From: an uncultured Selenomonadaceae bacterium
Lineage (GTDB): Bacteria > Bacillota > Negativicutes > Selenomonadales > Selenomonadaceae
Direction: 5' to 3'
Length of the DNA stretch: 35,489 bases
Assembly (NCBI GenBank): GCA_910579115.1
Contig: CAJTSO010000003.1
Location: forward strand, 1-35,489
Part shown: positions 16,467 to 24,822 of the stretch, in pieces
Layout: each line of letters begins with the position of its first letter
Numbering within the stretch: the stretch's first letter is position 1
The notes under the pieces: generated by a model
Databases searched by the model: none
What the model was told of the DNA's origin: nothing
Seen by the model: only the letters and a program-made list of their open reading frames with translations
Position numbers and translations under genes: made by a program

Positions 16467-16576
16467 GAGCTCATCAAGAGCAGTGGAGGGACTGGCCCTG
16501 TGAAGCTGCGGCAACCATGCTTAACTGCAACGGTGCCAATTCCTGTCGAAGGCTGAGGCTTGAGATAAGATGAGAG
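16467..16576 (+). promoter_or_regulatory. SAM-I (S-box) riboswitch aptamer
   Basis: The conserved S-box core is clear: TCATCAAGAGCAGTGGAGGG, ACTGGCCCTGTGAAGCTGC, GGCAACC, CGGTGCCAATTCC and the closing AAGATGAGAG. P1 can form from CTCATC (16470-16475) with GATGAG (16569-16574); a P2 stem from GCAG (16480-16483) with CTGC (16506-16509). It binds S-adenosylmethionine and lowers expression of the genes below by allowing termination. A further hairpin, AGCTACC (16433-16439) with GGTAGCT (16459-16465), lies just 5' of the aptamer and is not part of the common S-box fold. Confidence 0.97.
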
Positions 16577-16584
16577 ATGATGAG

Positions 16585-16607
16585 CTCTCCATGTGGAGAG
16601 TTTTTTT
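16585..16607 (+). terminator. S-box expression-platform terminator
   Basis: CTCTCC (16585 and following) pairs with GGAGAG (16595-16600) over ATGT and is followed by seven T. Its 5' arm overlaps GATGAGCTC (16579-16587), which can instead pair with GAGCTCATC (16467-16475) to form an antiterminator. Confidence 0.92.
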
Positions 16608-16685
16608 ATTGGGTTTATTGTAATTCAAAAAATTATTCTTCTGGATGAACTGTGTTGTTGTATTTTTATTTATAAGGAGGATAAA

Positions 16686-17882
16686 ATGGAAAAGATTCTT
16701 TTTACTTCGGAGTCTGTAACAGAGGGTCATCCTGATAAGATGGCTGACCAAATTTCTGACAGTATTCTTGATGCCATTCTGGCTCAGGATCCTACTGGCC
16801 GTGTTGCTTGTGAAACTCTCGTTACTACCGGACAAGTTCATGTAGTGGGGGAAATATCCACTAAATGCTATGTGGATATTCCGAGCATCATCCGCAAGAC
16901 CGTTGAAGAAATAGGTTACACTGATGCCAATTATGGTTTTGACTGCAAGACCTGTGCTGTTCTTGTTTCTATTGACGAGCAGTCTGCTGATATAGCTATT
17001 GGTGTGAATAAAGCTCTTGAAGCTCGGGATGGAGAAGAGCACGCTGTTAGGGAAAGCGAAGACATTGGCGCTGGTGACCAGGGTATGATGTTTGGGTATG
17101 CAACCAATGAGACTCCTGAGTATATGCCGCTTCCGATTGCTCTTGCCCACAAGTTGAGTCGGCGGCTGACGGAAGTTCGTAAGAATGGCACGCTTCAATA
17201 CCTTCGTCCGGATGGAAAGACTCAGGTTACCGTTGCTTATGATAAGAATGGAAAGCCAGTAGCGATTGACACTATCGTTATTTCTACTCAGCATTCTCCG
17301 GAGGTTTCCCAGGCTCAGATTCGCAAAGATATGATTGAGTATGTCATTAAGGCCGTTGTTCCGGTTGAATTCCTTAATGATGAGACAAAGTACTATATCA
17401 ATCCTACCGGTAATTTTGTAATTGGCGGTCCTCAGGGTGACTCCGGTCTTACCGGTCGCAAAATAATAGTCGATACGTACGGCGGCATGGCCCGACATGG
17501 TGGTGGCGCGTTCAGCGGAAAAGATCCTACAAAGGTTGACCGTTCTGCAGCTTATGCGGCTCGTTATGTAGCAAAGAATATTGTTGCTGCCGGTCTTGCT
17601 GACCGCTGTGAAATTGAGCTTGCTTATGCAATTGGCGTAGCTCAGCCTGTATCAATTTATGTGGAAACCTTTGGTACTGCAAAGATTGAGGCTGCAAAGA
17701 TTCGTGAGCTGGTGAAGGCTAATTTTGATCTCCGTCCGGCTGGAATAATCAAGTCTCTTGATTTGCGCCGTCCAATTTATAAGCAGACGGCTGCTTACGG
17801 TCATTTTGGCCGCACCGATATTGATCTCCCCTGGGAGCACACGGATAAAGCTGAAGTATTGCGCCAACAGGCTGGTTTGTAA
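16686..17882 (+). CDS. metK: S-adenosylmethionine synthase
   Basis: Makes SAM from methionine and ATP, cytoplasmic. Signatures: SESVTEGHPDKMADQISD near the start, GAGDQGMMFGYA in the middle and GGGAFSGKDPTKVDRSAAY in the C-terminal third. Length 398 is typical. The start is ATG 16686 behind AAGGAGG at 16674-16680; an upstream in-frame extension reaches into the riboswitch terminator and is not coding. Being under the S-box, it is repressed by its own product. metN follows after 26 bases with no terminator between. Confidence 0.98.
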   Translation: MEKILFTSESVTEGHPDKMADQISDSILDAILAQDPTGRVACETLVTTGQVHVVGEISTKCYVDIPSIIRKTVEEIGYTDANYGFDCKTCAVLVSIDEQSADIAIGVNKALEARDGEEHAVRESEDIGAGDQGMMFGYATNETPEYMPLPIALAHKLSRRLTEVRKNGTLQYLRPDGKTQVTVAYDKNGKPVAIDTIVISTQHSPEVSQAQIRKDMIEYVIKAVVPVEFLNDETKYYINPTGNFVIGGPQGDSGLTGRKIIVDTYGGMARHGGGAFSGKDPTKVDRSAAYAARYVAKNIVAAGLADRCEIELAYAIGVAQPVSIYVETFGTAKIEAAKIRELVKANFDLRPAGIIKSLDLRRPIYKQTAAYGHFGRTDIDLPWEHTDKAEVLRQQAGL

Positions 17883-17908
17883 GAAAACACATTATAGAAG
17901 GCTACTTG

Positions 17909-18946
17909 ATGATACGACTTTCAAATCTAAAAAAGACATTTCAGGGCCCTAACGGGCCTGTAGAAGCCATTAAAGAAATAAACATTCACGTTGAGCAGGG
18001 AGAGATTTTTGGCATTGTTGGTTTGTCTGGCGCCGGGAAATCTACTCTTGTACGATGCATCAATATGCTGGAGAGACCCACCAGTGGAACTGTCATTGTT
18101 GATGGCAGGGATTTAACTTCCATGTCTGAGTCGCAGCTCAGAGAAGTAAGAAAATCCATTGCAATGATATTCCAGCATTTTAACTTGCTGTCTTCCGCAA
18201 CTGTATATGATAATGTCGCTTTTCCCTTGCGTTTATCAAATACACCTGAGGATAAGATTCGGGAGAAGGTCATTCCTCTCTTAGAGCTTGTGGGACTATC
18301 AGATAAAGCAGATAATTACCCGGCGCAACTCTCCGGTGGACAAAAGCAGCGCGTCGGCATTGCCCGCGCATTGGCAAATAATCCTAAAGTCCTTCTTTGC
18401 GACGAGGCAACCAGTGCGCTGGACCCCCAGACCACAAAAGCAATTCTTGCCCTGATTAAAGATATCAACAAAAAGATGGGGCTAACTGTTGTTGTAATAA
18501 CGCATGAAATGTCTGTAATAACCGATATCTGTGACAGGGTAGCAGTTATATCTGAAGGAGTCGTTGCTGAAAGCGGTCGAGTTCTCGATATTTTTACAAA
18601 TCCCCAATGTGAAATTACCAAAGAGTTTACCAGTGTAATTCTTAGTCGGGAATTACCAGATGCCCTTAAGAATAAGGAGCTTAACCAGGAACCTGTAAAT
18701 GGGGCACAGCTTCTTATCTGGTTGACCTTTGTTGGAAATTCCGCTGACGAACCTGTATTATCAACAATGATACGCAAATATGATGCGGATGTTTCAATTC
18801 TTTATGGCATGGTTGGAGAAATACAATCTACCCCCTTTGGCCGGATGTTGATAGGTATTACTGGTGATACTACTATTATAAAATCGTTGCTGGAATATCT
18901 TAAAGACAGACAATTGATGGTGGAGGTGGTCGGATATGTCAAGTGA
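17909..18946 (+). CDS. metN: methionine ABC transporter ATP-binding protein
   Basis: ATPase of the MetNIQ importer for D- and L-methionine. Walker A GLSGAGKST near residue 39, signature LSGGQKQR near 140, Walker B LLCDEATSALD near 160. The C-terminal 80 residues from about 265 form the NIL domain that binds methionine and inhibits transport in other MetN proteins. ATG 17909 is preferred, with AGAAGG seven bases upstream; TTG 17906 is adjacent. The end overlaps metI by 11 bases. Confidence 0.97.
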   Translation: MIRLSNLKKTFQGPNGPVEAIKEINIHVEQGEIFGIVGLSGAGKSTLVRCINMLERPTSGTVIVDGRDLTSMSESQLREVRKSIAMIFQHFNLLSSATVYDNVAFPLRLSNTPEDKIREKVIPLLELVGLSDKADNYPAQLSGGQKQRVGIARALANNPKVLLCDEATSALDPQTTKAILALIKDINKKMGLTVVVITHEMSVITDICDRVAVISEGVVAESGRVLDIFTNPQCEITKEFTSVILSRELPDALKNKELNQEPVNGAQLLIWLTFVGNSADEPVLSTMIRKYDADVSILYGMVGEIQSTPFGRMLIGITGDTTIIKSLLEYLKDRQLMVEVVGYVK

Positions 18947-19589
18947 TATGGTTCCCCTCCTTGTAAAAGCCCTTGGGGAAACAGTTTACATGGTAGCTGT
19001 ATCCATGATTTTTTCCAGCTTGTTAGGAATACCGTTAGGCGTTCTTTTATATGTTACCAATAAGGGTGGTATTTTGGCCTGTAAGCCGGTTAATAAACTG
19101 GTAGGTTCAGTGGTAAATGCCGTCCGTTCTGTACCATTTATCATTCTTATGGTTTCCATCATTCCCTTGACTCGCCTGATTGTTGGAACCTCAATTGGTA
19201 CTACGGCTGCGATGGTTCCGCTGGTCCTTGCTTCAGTTCCTTTTATCGGACGACAGGTTGAGACTTCCCTGATGGAAGTTCCTGACGGAATCGTAGAAGC
19301 TGCCCGTTCAATGGGGGCAACCAGCAGTCAAATTATTCTTAGGGTACTGCTTCCTGAAGCGATGCCTTCAATTGTTGCCCAACTTACTACGGTTGTTATT
19401 GCGCTTGTAGGTGAATCTGCAATGGCCGGAGCAATTGGCGGTGGAGGATTGGGAGATTTGGCGATTCGCTATGGCTACCAAAGATTCAGACCCGAAATTA
19501 TGGTTGCAACTGTAATAGTTCTTATTATTCTTGTTCAGCTTGTACAATTTCTTGGTAATCGTTTGGCTGCCAATCTTAATAAAAGATAA
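18936..19589 (+). CDS. metI: methionine ABC transporter permease
   Basis: Five- to six-helix permease of 217 residues, inner membrane. The EAA loop that contacts MetN is seen in EVPDGIVEAARSMGATSSQI, followed by LLPEAMPSIVAQ; AIGGGGLGDLAIRYGYQRF near the end is typical of MetI. ATG 18936 has GGAGGTGG upstream within the metN end, so the two genes are translationally coupled. Confidence 0.97.
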   Translation: MSSDMVPLLVKALGETVYMVAVSMIFSSLLGIPLGVLLYVTNKGGILACKPVNKLVGSVVNAVRSVPFIILMVSIIPLTRLIVGTSIGTTAAMVPLVLASVPFIGRQVETSLMEVPDGIVEAARSMGATSSQIILRVLLPEAMPSIVAQLTTVVIALVGESAMAGAIGGGGLGDLAIRYGYQRFRPEIMVATVIVLIILVQLVQFLGNRLAANLNKR

Positions 19590-19646
19590 TTTCGCATATG
19601 TTCCACAAAGGGAGTTTATATTTACAACTTTATAGGAGGAATACTC

Positions 19647-20486
19647 ATGAAGAAGATCTATTTTATTCTTGCATCATTGGTCATTCTTGCTTTAGCCACC
19701 GTTGGCTGCGGCGGCGGAGCAGACAAGAAGCAGGATGCAAAGCCCGCTCAGAAAACTGAGCAGAAAGCCACAAAGCTTAAAGTTGGCGCTACCCCGGTGC
19801 CCCATGCTGAGGTACTCAATGCTGTTAAACCCCTGCTGGCAAAAGAAGGTATTGAACTGACGGTTGTTGAGTTCAGCGATTATGTTCAGCCGAACCTTGC
19901 TACCAATGACAAGGAACTGGATGCTAACTACTTTCAGCATCTTCCGTATCTGGAAAACTTTACCAAAGAGCATCAGAATGTAAAGCTTGTTAGTGCTGCC
20001 GGTATTCATATTGAGCCAATGGGAGTATATTCACGCAAGGTTAAGAAACTTGACGAGCTGAAGACCGGCGCTTCTGTTGCTATTCCTAATGACCCTACTA
20101 ACGGCGGACGTGCATTGCTCCTTCTTCAGCGTGCAGGCGTTATTAAGCTGAAAAAGACATCTGTTGATGTAACTGTTCAGGATATTGCTGATAATCCAAA
20201 AGAACTGAAGATTCAGGAGCTTGAAGCTGCGCAGGTTCCCCGTTCTCTCGATGATGTTGATGCTGCCGTAATTAACACTAATTTCGCAATGCAGGCCAAT
20301 CTTGTTCCGACTAAGGATGCAATTGTGATTGAAGATGGTTCCAGCCCTTATGTAAATATTGTCGCTGTGCGTACCGGTGATGAAAAGCGGCCTGAGATCG
20401 TAGCACTCTGCAAGGCTCTTCAGAGTCAGGATGCAAAGAAATTTTTCCAGGATAAATATAAGGGCGCAGTCGTTCCGACTTTCTAA
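19647..20486 (+). CDS. metQ: methionine-binding lipoprotein (MetQ/NlpA family)
   Basis: Solute-binding lipoprotein delivering methionine to MetNI; anchored on the outer face of the cytoplasmic membrane. A short signal peptide ends at ATVGC, so Cys21 is the likely lipidation site (the -3 Thr is less common than Leu), followed by a Gly- and Lys-rich linker. Conserved features include GATPVPHAEVL, FSDYVQPNLA, DANYFQHLPYLE and IPNDPTNGGRALLLLQ. 279 residues. A strong AGGAGG site precedes ATG 19647. Last gene of the S-box operon. Confidence 0.97.
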   Translation: MKKIYFILASLVILALATVGCGGGADKKQDAKPAQKTEQKATKLKVGATPVPHAEVLNAVKPLLAKEGIELTVVEFSDYVQPNLATNDKELDANYFQHLPYLENFTKEHQNVKLVSAAGIHIEPMGVYSRKVKKLDELKTGASVAIPNDPTNGGRALLLLQRAGVIKLKKTSVDVTVQDIADNPKELKIQELEAAQVPRSLDDVDAAVINTNFAMQANLVPTKDAIVIEDGSSPYVNIVAVRTGDEKRPEIVALCKALQSQDAKKFFQDKYKGAVVPTF

Positions 20487-20507
20487 TCGGATTCTGCTTG
20501 AAACTAC

Positions 20508-20551
20508 AAAAATGGTGGTCACAGAGATTAAACTCTGTGACCACCATTTTT
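20508..20551. terminator. bidirectional terminator between metQ and the minus-strand unit
   Basis: A perfect 19-bp inverted repeat (20508-20526 with 20533-20551) with a six-base loop. The A-run at the left and T-run at the right let it serve metQ on the plus strand and the hydrolase gene, which ends at 20624, on the minus strand. Confidence 0.95.
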
Positions 20552-20623
20552 GTTTGGTGCTGAATGGATACGATCAAAATCCCCGGCTTAACCAGTGACT
20601 TTGATTTGAATGTTGATTTCGTG

Positions 20624-21151
20624 TTAAATGATGTTGATCTGGCAGAGATTCATTGCAGAAAGAGCAGTTTTGTGAGTTTCTTGATTAACGCAGGCAGAAA
20701 GAGTGCTCTCCACTGAAATATTTTTCTCTGGATAGAAGGCTTTCAGAATAATTGCATTACTAAGAACACATATACCTGTGCAAAGCCCTAAGAGTGTTAT
20801 ATTATCGTAGTTTTTTACAGCTTCAGCAAGGGCGGGTGAGCCAAAAGTAGGCTTGTTTATAATAATACTGTCTTTAGTGTAAGGAATAAGTTCAGGGCAG
20901 ATTTCCCATCCGTCAGTTCCTTCAATGCAATGTTCTACAGGAAGCTTTTTTCCTTCAGATGTATTGAGATAGTCGCTTTGATGAGTATCTCTGGTGAAAA
21001 TCAGAGGAATACCCTGTTCCTTCGCTTCTTTAAGGCATTTTTCAACTGCCGGAACGATTTTAACAGCTTCAGCAGTTCCAAGGGAGCCCGTAATAAAATC
21101 ATTTTGCATATCAACAACAATGATAACGGAATTTGAATTTAATATGATCAA
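20624..21151 (-). CDS. cysteine hydrolase, nicotinamidase-like (isochorismatase fold)
   Basis: A 175-residue enzyme of the isochorismatase-like family. The catalytic triad is visible: Asp in IIVVDMQNDF, Lys in INKPTFGS and Cys in LLGLCTGICVLSNA. The metal-binding pattern of nicotinamidases is also present as TRDTH and PVEHCIEGTDGWEI, so conversion of nicotinamide to nicotinate is the best guess, though other amides are possible. The start is TTG 21151 (minus); the AAAGGAGG site ends only two or three bases before it, an unusually tight spacing. Same strand as, and 61 bases after, the acyltransferase gene. Confidence 0.85.
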   Translation of the reverse strand: MIILNSNSVIIVVDMQNDFITGSLGTAEAVKIVPAVEKCLKEAKEQGIPLIFTRDTHQSDYLNTSEGKKLPVEHCIEGTDGWEICPELIPYTKDSIIINKPTFGSPALAEAVKNYDNITLLGLCTGICVLSNAIILKAFYPEKNISVESTLSACVNQETHKTALSAMNLCQINII

Positions 21152-21212
21152 AACCTCCTTTATAATTTATTGCTTATCATTAAATGAGTGGCTGGTTTTG
21201 ACGAATCAATGG

Positions 21213-22334
21213 TTATGATGCAGTACCGATTGTAAGTTTATTTACAATCGGGTAAACATGACCAATTTTTCTCAATGCAGCGCCAACAAGAATAGAACCG
21301 ATAACAACAGCCAAATAGTAACAGCAGATAACGGGAGCGGTATATACATATCCCAAACTGGTAATTACAAAGCCTATATATGTTATCATTATTGGATGAA
21401 ACAGGTAAGCAAAATAGGAATGATAACCGCACAAGTTTAATATTTTCTTCAAATACAGAGGAAATGCTTGTCTCCTAAATAGTGAAAAAAAGAAAAGGGA
21501 ACAGGCAAGGGTATACAGGACACCAACAGGGCTTAGCTGTTGTGCTATATTTATTGCCCATTCAGGACGTAAGCCAACATATCTTAATAGGTAATAATAA
21601 TGACAAAGCAAACCAATGCCGGTAAAAAAAAATAACAGCGTAAGCGATCGCAGATGATCGCCTATATAGAGCTTAAACTCCTGCCAATGACTAGCACAAT
21701 AAGCGCCGACAAGGAATATAAAGAGATAATGAAATACCCAATAGTTTAATCTTTGCGCTATCAGATAACTGATGTAAGGGTTGGAAAAATCAGTTGGTCG
21801 CAGTATATAGCACGACCAATAGTTAAAAGTAATCTGGGCAACAAGAAGTACCAAAAGATGGCGAATCGTAAGAATTTTTACAATTGGGATCCAGAGAGGC
21901 ATTAAAAGATAAAACCACATGAGGATAACCATGAAATATAGCTGGTATGAACCGAAACCAAATATGAGATACTTTATAATTTCCTTAGGGTGAAGAAGCA
22001 TAGTGCTTCTGTATAGAACAGTGTAATGAAAAATATAGAAGAATGACCAAAAAAGATAAGGCACCAAGACTGATTTTGCTCTACGATAATAAAAGCTTCG
22101 ATAGTCAAAAGTGGAATTTAAGTCAAGATGCCAAAAAAGTCCAAAAGCTGACACAAAGAAAAAAATAGGTACGGAAAATCTGGTAAGTATCTGAAATAAT
22201 GCGATAAGGTGAATGTTGGGGGTTGGGTTCATAAGATATTGAGAACCTATGTGAATACCGATAACCCCCAACATTGATATTCCTCTTATGTAATCAAGCT
22301 CTGGGAGTCGTTCTTTTATCTTTGCATTGTTCAA
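21213..22334 (-). CDS. acyltransferase 3 family membrane protein
   Basis: About ten hydrophobic helices in 373 residues, beginning ELDYIRGISMLGVIGIH, the usual acyltransferase-3 opening with Asp-Arg and the His (GIHIGSQY). These enzymes O-acylate sugars or lipids at the cell surface. SVPIFFFVSAFGLFW and YYRRAKSVLVPYLFWSF further match the family. Start is TTG 22334 (minus), with only GAGTG as a weak ribosome site. It begins 14 bases after the SIMPL gene, forming an operon with it. The acceptor cannot be predicted. Confidence 0.88.
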   Translation of the reverse strand: MNNAKIKERLPELDYIRGISMLGVIGIHIGSQYLMNPTPNIHLIALFQILTRFSVPIFFFVSAFGLFWHLDLNSTFDYRSFYYRRAKSVLVPYLFWSFFYIFHYTVLYRSTMLLHPKEIIKYLIFGFGSYQLYFMVILMWFYLLMPLWIPIVKILTIRHLLVLLVAQITFNYWSCYILRPTDFSNPYISYLIAQRLNYWVFHYLFIFLVGAYCASHWQEFKLYIGDHLRSLTLLFFFTGIGLLCHYYYLLRYVGLRPEWAINIAQQLSPVGVLYTLACSLFFFSLFRRQAFPLYLKKILNLCGYHSYFAYLFHPIMITYIGFVITSLGYVYTAPVICCYYLAVVIGSILVGAALRKIGHVYPIVNKLTIGTAS

Positions 22335-22348
22335 ATCTAATCACTCTT

Positions 22349-23059
22349 TTAATTTATGAAGTAGTGAATAGTAACAGTCGCAATATAATCCAGTTCTCCA
22401 CCATCAATTTGTGTGCCGGAGGAGGCTTCTTTTAATAACATTGCATTGCTGTATCTCCGTGGGGAATCAGAGGAGCTTTCGGCAATAGTTTCTATTCCAG
22501 TGATTGTCTTTCCCAATGACGCAGCAATGATTTCAGCCTTTTCTTTTGCATCACCAATAGCAGCCTTGATTGCAACACTGCGTAGTTTTGAGGTATCGCT
22601 TAGAGAAAAGTAAAGGCCTGATATTTGCGTTACCCCGGCGGCCAAGCTGTTATCTATAATCTTATTGATTACAGAAAAATCACGAACAGTTACTTTCAAG
22701 GTGTTTGAGACCCTGTAGCCTGAAATACTATTGTCATTATCGTATACAGGATAACAATTGTAATTACTGGTCTGAATGTCTGATTTACCGATACCCAGTT
22801 CACGCACAGCAACCCTTACCTTTTCGGTAATAGCCGCATTCTCACCGGAGGCAGTGGAAGTTTCCTCTGCTGTGGTGGAAATCGTCAGAGAAATATTGGC
22901 TATATCAGGTGCGGCGGAAGCAGCGCCTGAACCGGTAACAATTACTACAGAGTCAGGTTTAGAAGCTGCCGAAGTGTGATTATTTGGCATGGCAATCAGC
23001 AATAGGGAACAGCACAATACGGAAGTGGTACGTTTTAGTTTGCTTAAGAAGTTATTCAT
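22349..23059 (-). CDS. secreted SIMPL-domain (DUF541) protein
   Basis: 236 residues with a signal peptide: KLKR, then a hydrophobic core SVLCCSLLLIAMP and likely cleavage after TSAASA-like residues near 32. The mature part carries the SIMPL domain: VTGSGAASAAPDIANISLTI, then GIGKSDIQTSNY, RVSNTLKVTVRD and the terminal YIATVTIHYFIN. Such proteins are exported to the periplasm or cell surface and have no agreed function. ATG 23059 follows a GGAGG site on the minus strand. Probably first gene of a unit with the acyltransferase and nicotinamidase-like genes. Confidence 0.88.
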   Translation of the reverse strand: MNNFLSKLKRTTSVLCCSLLLIAMPNNHTSAASKPDSVVIVTGSGAASAAPDIANISLTISTTAEETSTASGENAAITEKVRVAVRELGIGKSDIQTSNYNCYPVYDNDNSISGYRVSNTLKVTVRDFSVINKIIDNSLAAGVTQISGLYFSLSDTSKLRSVAIKAAIGDAKEKAEIIAASLGKTITGIETIAESSSDSPRRYSNAMLLKEASSGTQIDGGELDYIATVTIHYFIN

Positions 23060-23102
23060 GATAATACCTCCAATTATATAGTGTTTTTTTACTTACCTCT
23101 TA

Positions 23103-23116
23103 CAATCCTTGGATTG
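23103..23116. promoter_or_regulatory. short palindrome upstream of the SIMPL gene
   Basis: CAATCC-TT-GGATTG, six-base perfect arms, lies about 45 bases before the SIMPL start and overlaps a TTGTAA that could be a poor -35 box on the minus strand. Operator role is a guess. Confidence 0.25.
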
Positions 23117-23145
23117 CAGGAGAATATAGCGACAAAAAATGTCTT

Positions 23146-23166
23146 CCACTTTAGTTTAGTAAGTGG
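23146..23166 (-). terminator. possible weak terminator after the small hypothetical gene
   Basis: CCACTT (23146-23151) pairs with AAGTGG (23161-23166) over nine bases; on the minus strand it is followed after a few bases by TTTTTT. Stem is short, so this is tentative. The rest of 23060-23280 shows nothing else I can support. Confidence 0.3.
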
Positions 23167-23280
23167 CTGATAACATATTGGATAACAGAGTGGAAATGAT
23201 ATTCATATCATCACCCGACCTGAAGAAGAAGAAAATGCCTGTGCTATTTTCTTGGACAATGATTATAAGAGAATTAAAAA

Positions 23281-23514
23281 TTAGCAGGAACGACTACCCA
23301 AAGTTGGGTGCGAAGTGACCTTCAGGCTACGAAGCGTTATAAGCTTTTCAGCTTCAGCAAAATCTACATCGGTAATAACACCGTTGTTTTCATACACACA
23401 CATGGGATTTGATAAACCGATTTCCCCCGCTGGCATATATACATATTCCTGGCTGACATCGTCTCCGTAAATAAAACCGTCTTTAAGGTGAGCCTGGGCC
23501 ATAGTTGGACGCAT
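23281..23514 (-). CDS. small hypothetical protein
   Basis: A 77-residue soluble protein, MRPTMAQAHLKDG at the start and a tail with HPTLGSRSC. No known motif recognised; no signal peptide or helix. ATG 23514 is preferred because TTGGAGA lies five bases upstream on the minus strand; the open frame continues upstream to an ATG at 23577 that overlaps the corA end and has no ribosome site. It follows corA by 41 bases on the same strand and probably shares its message. Confidence 0.6.
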   Translation of the reverse strand: MRPTMAQAHLKDGFIYGDDVSQEYVYMPAGEIGLSNPMCVYENNGVITDVDFAEAEKLITLRSLKVTSHPTLGSRSC

Positions 23515-23555
23515 AGTTTTTCTCCAATTTGAGATAGAAATATCCATAAGTGTGT

Positions 23556-24509
23556 TTAGAACATATTCCGCCGCCATAGATAATAACCGGCAAAACCGGC
23601 AATACCAAAGGCTATAAGCGAGATCATTGTAAATGCCCCTGGTGTTTCGGCAAAAGGAACAGCAACATTCATACCAAAAAAACTGGAAATCAAAGTAGGT
23701 ATGGCAAGCACAATGGTCATAGCAGCCAGAAACTTCATCACAAGATTCTGATTATTGGAAATTATGGATGAGAATGTATCGGCAAGCCGGGCAAGAATCT
23801 GACTGTACATTTCAACCATTTCTCGAGCCTGTTTGTTCTCGATAATAACATCTTCAAGAAGGTCTTCATCCTCCTCGTACATACGAAGGGGAGAATCTGT
23901 AGTTTGATTGTTACACAGGCGTAAAAGCCTATCGAGCACGGTCGCATTAGAACGAAGAGAGGCATTGAAATAGGTTAGACCTTTCTGCAACTCCAAAAGG
24001 CGCAGAATGTCCTGATTCTTCATTGAATTACGAAGCATTAACTCTACTTCATCAGAAAGTCTACTTATCTGTCTCAGATAACGAAGATAAAAGGTAGCTG
24101 ATTTGTATAAAATCTGAAAAAGGAATCTCGTCTTCTTGAATGTTCTGAACGTCCGGGCCGTTGCCTCATTAAACTCAGAAATCACAGGAGTTTCCTCAAG
24201 GCAAACAGTAATAATATATTCGCCGCTAATAATAATGGCCAAAGGCAGTGTATCATAGCTTACATTAGTGCGCATGACCGGGACATTAGTCAAAATCATC
24301 ACCGAGTTATCTTCGACATCAATATGTGAGCGCTCTTCATCATCAAGAGCTGAGCGAAGAAAATCGGGTTCAACGGCGGTAAGATTACCAATTACTTTTA
24401 ATTCGTAAGGAGTTGGGTCGATTATATTTATCCAAGCCCCCTTTTTGAGATTTTTCAGGTTGAGCTCTTCAAGTGGTCCACTTTCCAATGAGCAATAAAT
24501 TTTCAGCAT
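23556..24509 (-). CDS. corA: CorA family magnesium transporter
   Basis: Pentameric cation channel subunit of 317 residues. The large cytoplasmic N-terminal domain (about 1-255) includes the long stalk-helix region with LADTFSSIISNNQNLVMKFL; two transmembrane helices follow, the first ending in the selectivity motif GMN (SSFFGMNVAVPFAE). The C terminus is basic (YYLWRRNMF). ATG 24509 has AAAGGAG upstream at nine bases. Magnesium is the expected ion; cobalt or nickel are alternatives in the family. The first gene after a gap of 382 bases from the TSUP gene. Confidence 0.92.
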   Translation of the reverse strand: MLKIYCSLESGPLEELNLKNLKKGAWINIIDPTPYELKVIGNLTAVEPDFLRSALDDEERSHIDVEDNSVMILTNVPVMRTNVSYDTLPLAIIISGEYIITVCLEETPVISEFNEATARTFRTFKKTRFLFQILYKSATFYLRYLRQISRLSDEVELMLRNSMKNQDILRLLELQKGLTYFNASLRSNATVLDRLLRLCNNQTTDSPLRMYEEDEDLLEDVIIENKQAREMVEMYSQILARLADTFSSIISNNQNLVMKFLAAMTIVLAIPTLISSFFGMNVAVPFAETPGAFTMISLIAFGIAGFAGYYLWRRNMF

Positions 24510-24579
24510 GGCGAAAAGCTCCTTTCCAGGAAATACATGCCGTCATAGTTATGCTCTCAGGGTGTGGCAGAAATAATAG

Positions 24580-24771
24580 TCAACTGACAAAAGGGACAAT
24601 AAAGGCAAAATGCCAGCAAAACCACGTCCCTATACCTAAGAGGGAAAAGATACACAGGGAGAAAGTGACGGCAGATGTTCCTCTGGTGACATTATTGAGT
24701 AACAATTGTTTGTTGCGACTCATCATATTACAATCAGATAGGTCACATAAATTGGGATGGTCACCGTCCAT
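24580..24771 (-). CDS. possible 63-residue single-pass membrane protein
   Basis: Within the 24510-24891 gap an open frame begins at ATG 24771 (minus) behind GGTGA five bases upstream. The first 30 residues are polar and include MMSRNKQLLLNN; the last 33 are strongly hydrophobic with TFSLCIFSLLGIGTWFCW. It lies between the TSUP terminator and corA on the same strand, so it could be a leader gene of corA. No homology recognised; the strongest reasons to believe it are the start site and the clean membrane segment. Confidence 0.4.
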   Translation of the reverse strand: MDGDHPNLCDLSDCNMMSRNKQLLLNNVTRGTSAVTFSLCIFSLLGIGTWFCWHFAFIVPFVS

Positions 24772-24822
24772 TACTCTCACCGTCCTTTCCCTTTGCTGTA
24801 ATAAGAATACTGAAAAAAGCAT

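Noticed and set aside
16593..16685. N-terminal extension of metK upstream of ATG 16686
   Set aside because: It begins inside the terminator loop of the S-box and precedes the AAGGAGG site; MetK homologues start at the later ATG.
16521..17498. Long minus-strand open frame (325 codons) opposite metK
   Set aside because: It lies entirely across the S-box leader and metK, has no ribosome site and its composition follows the reverse of metK codons.
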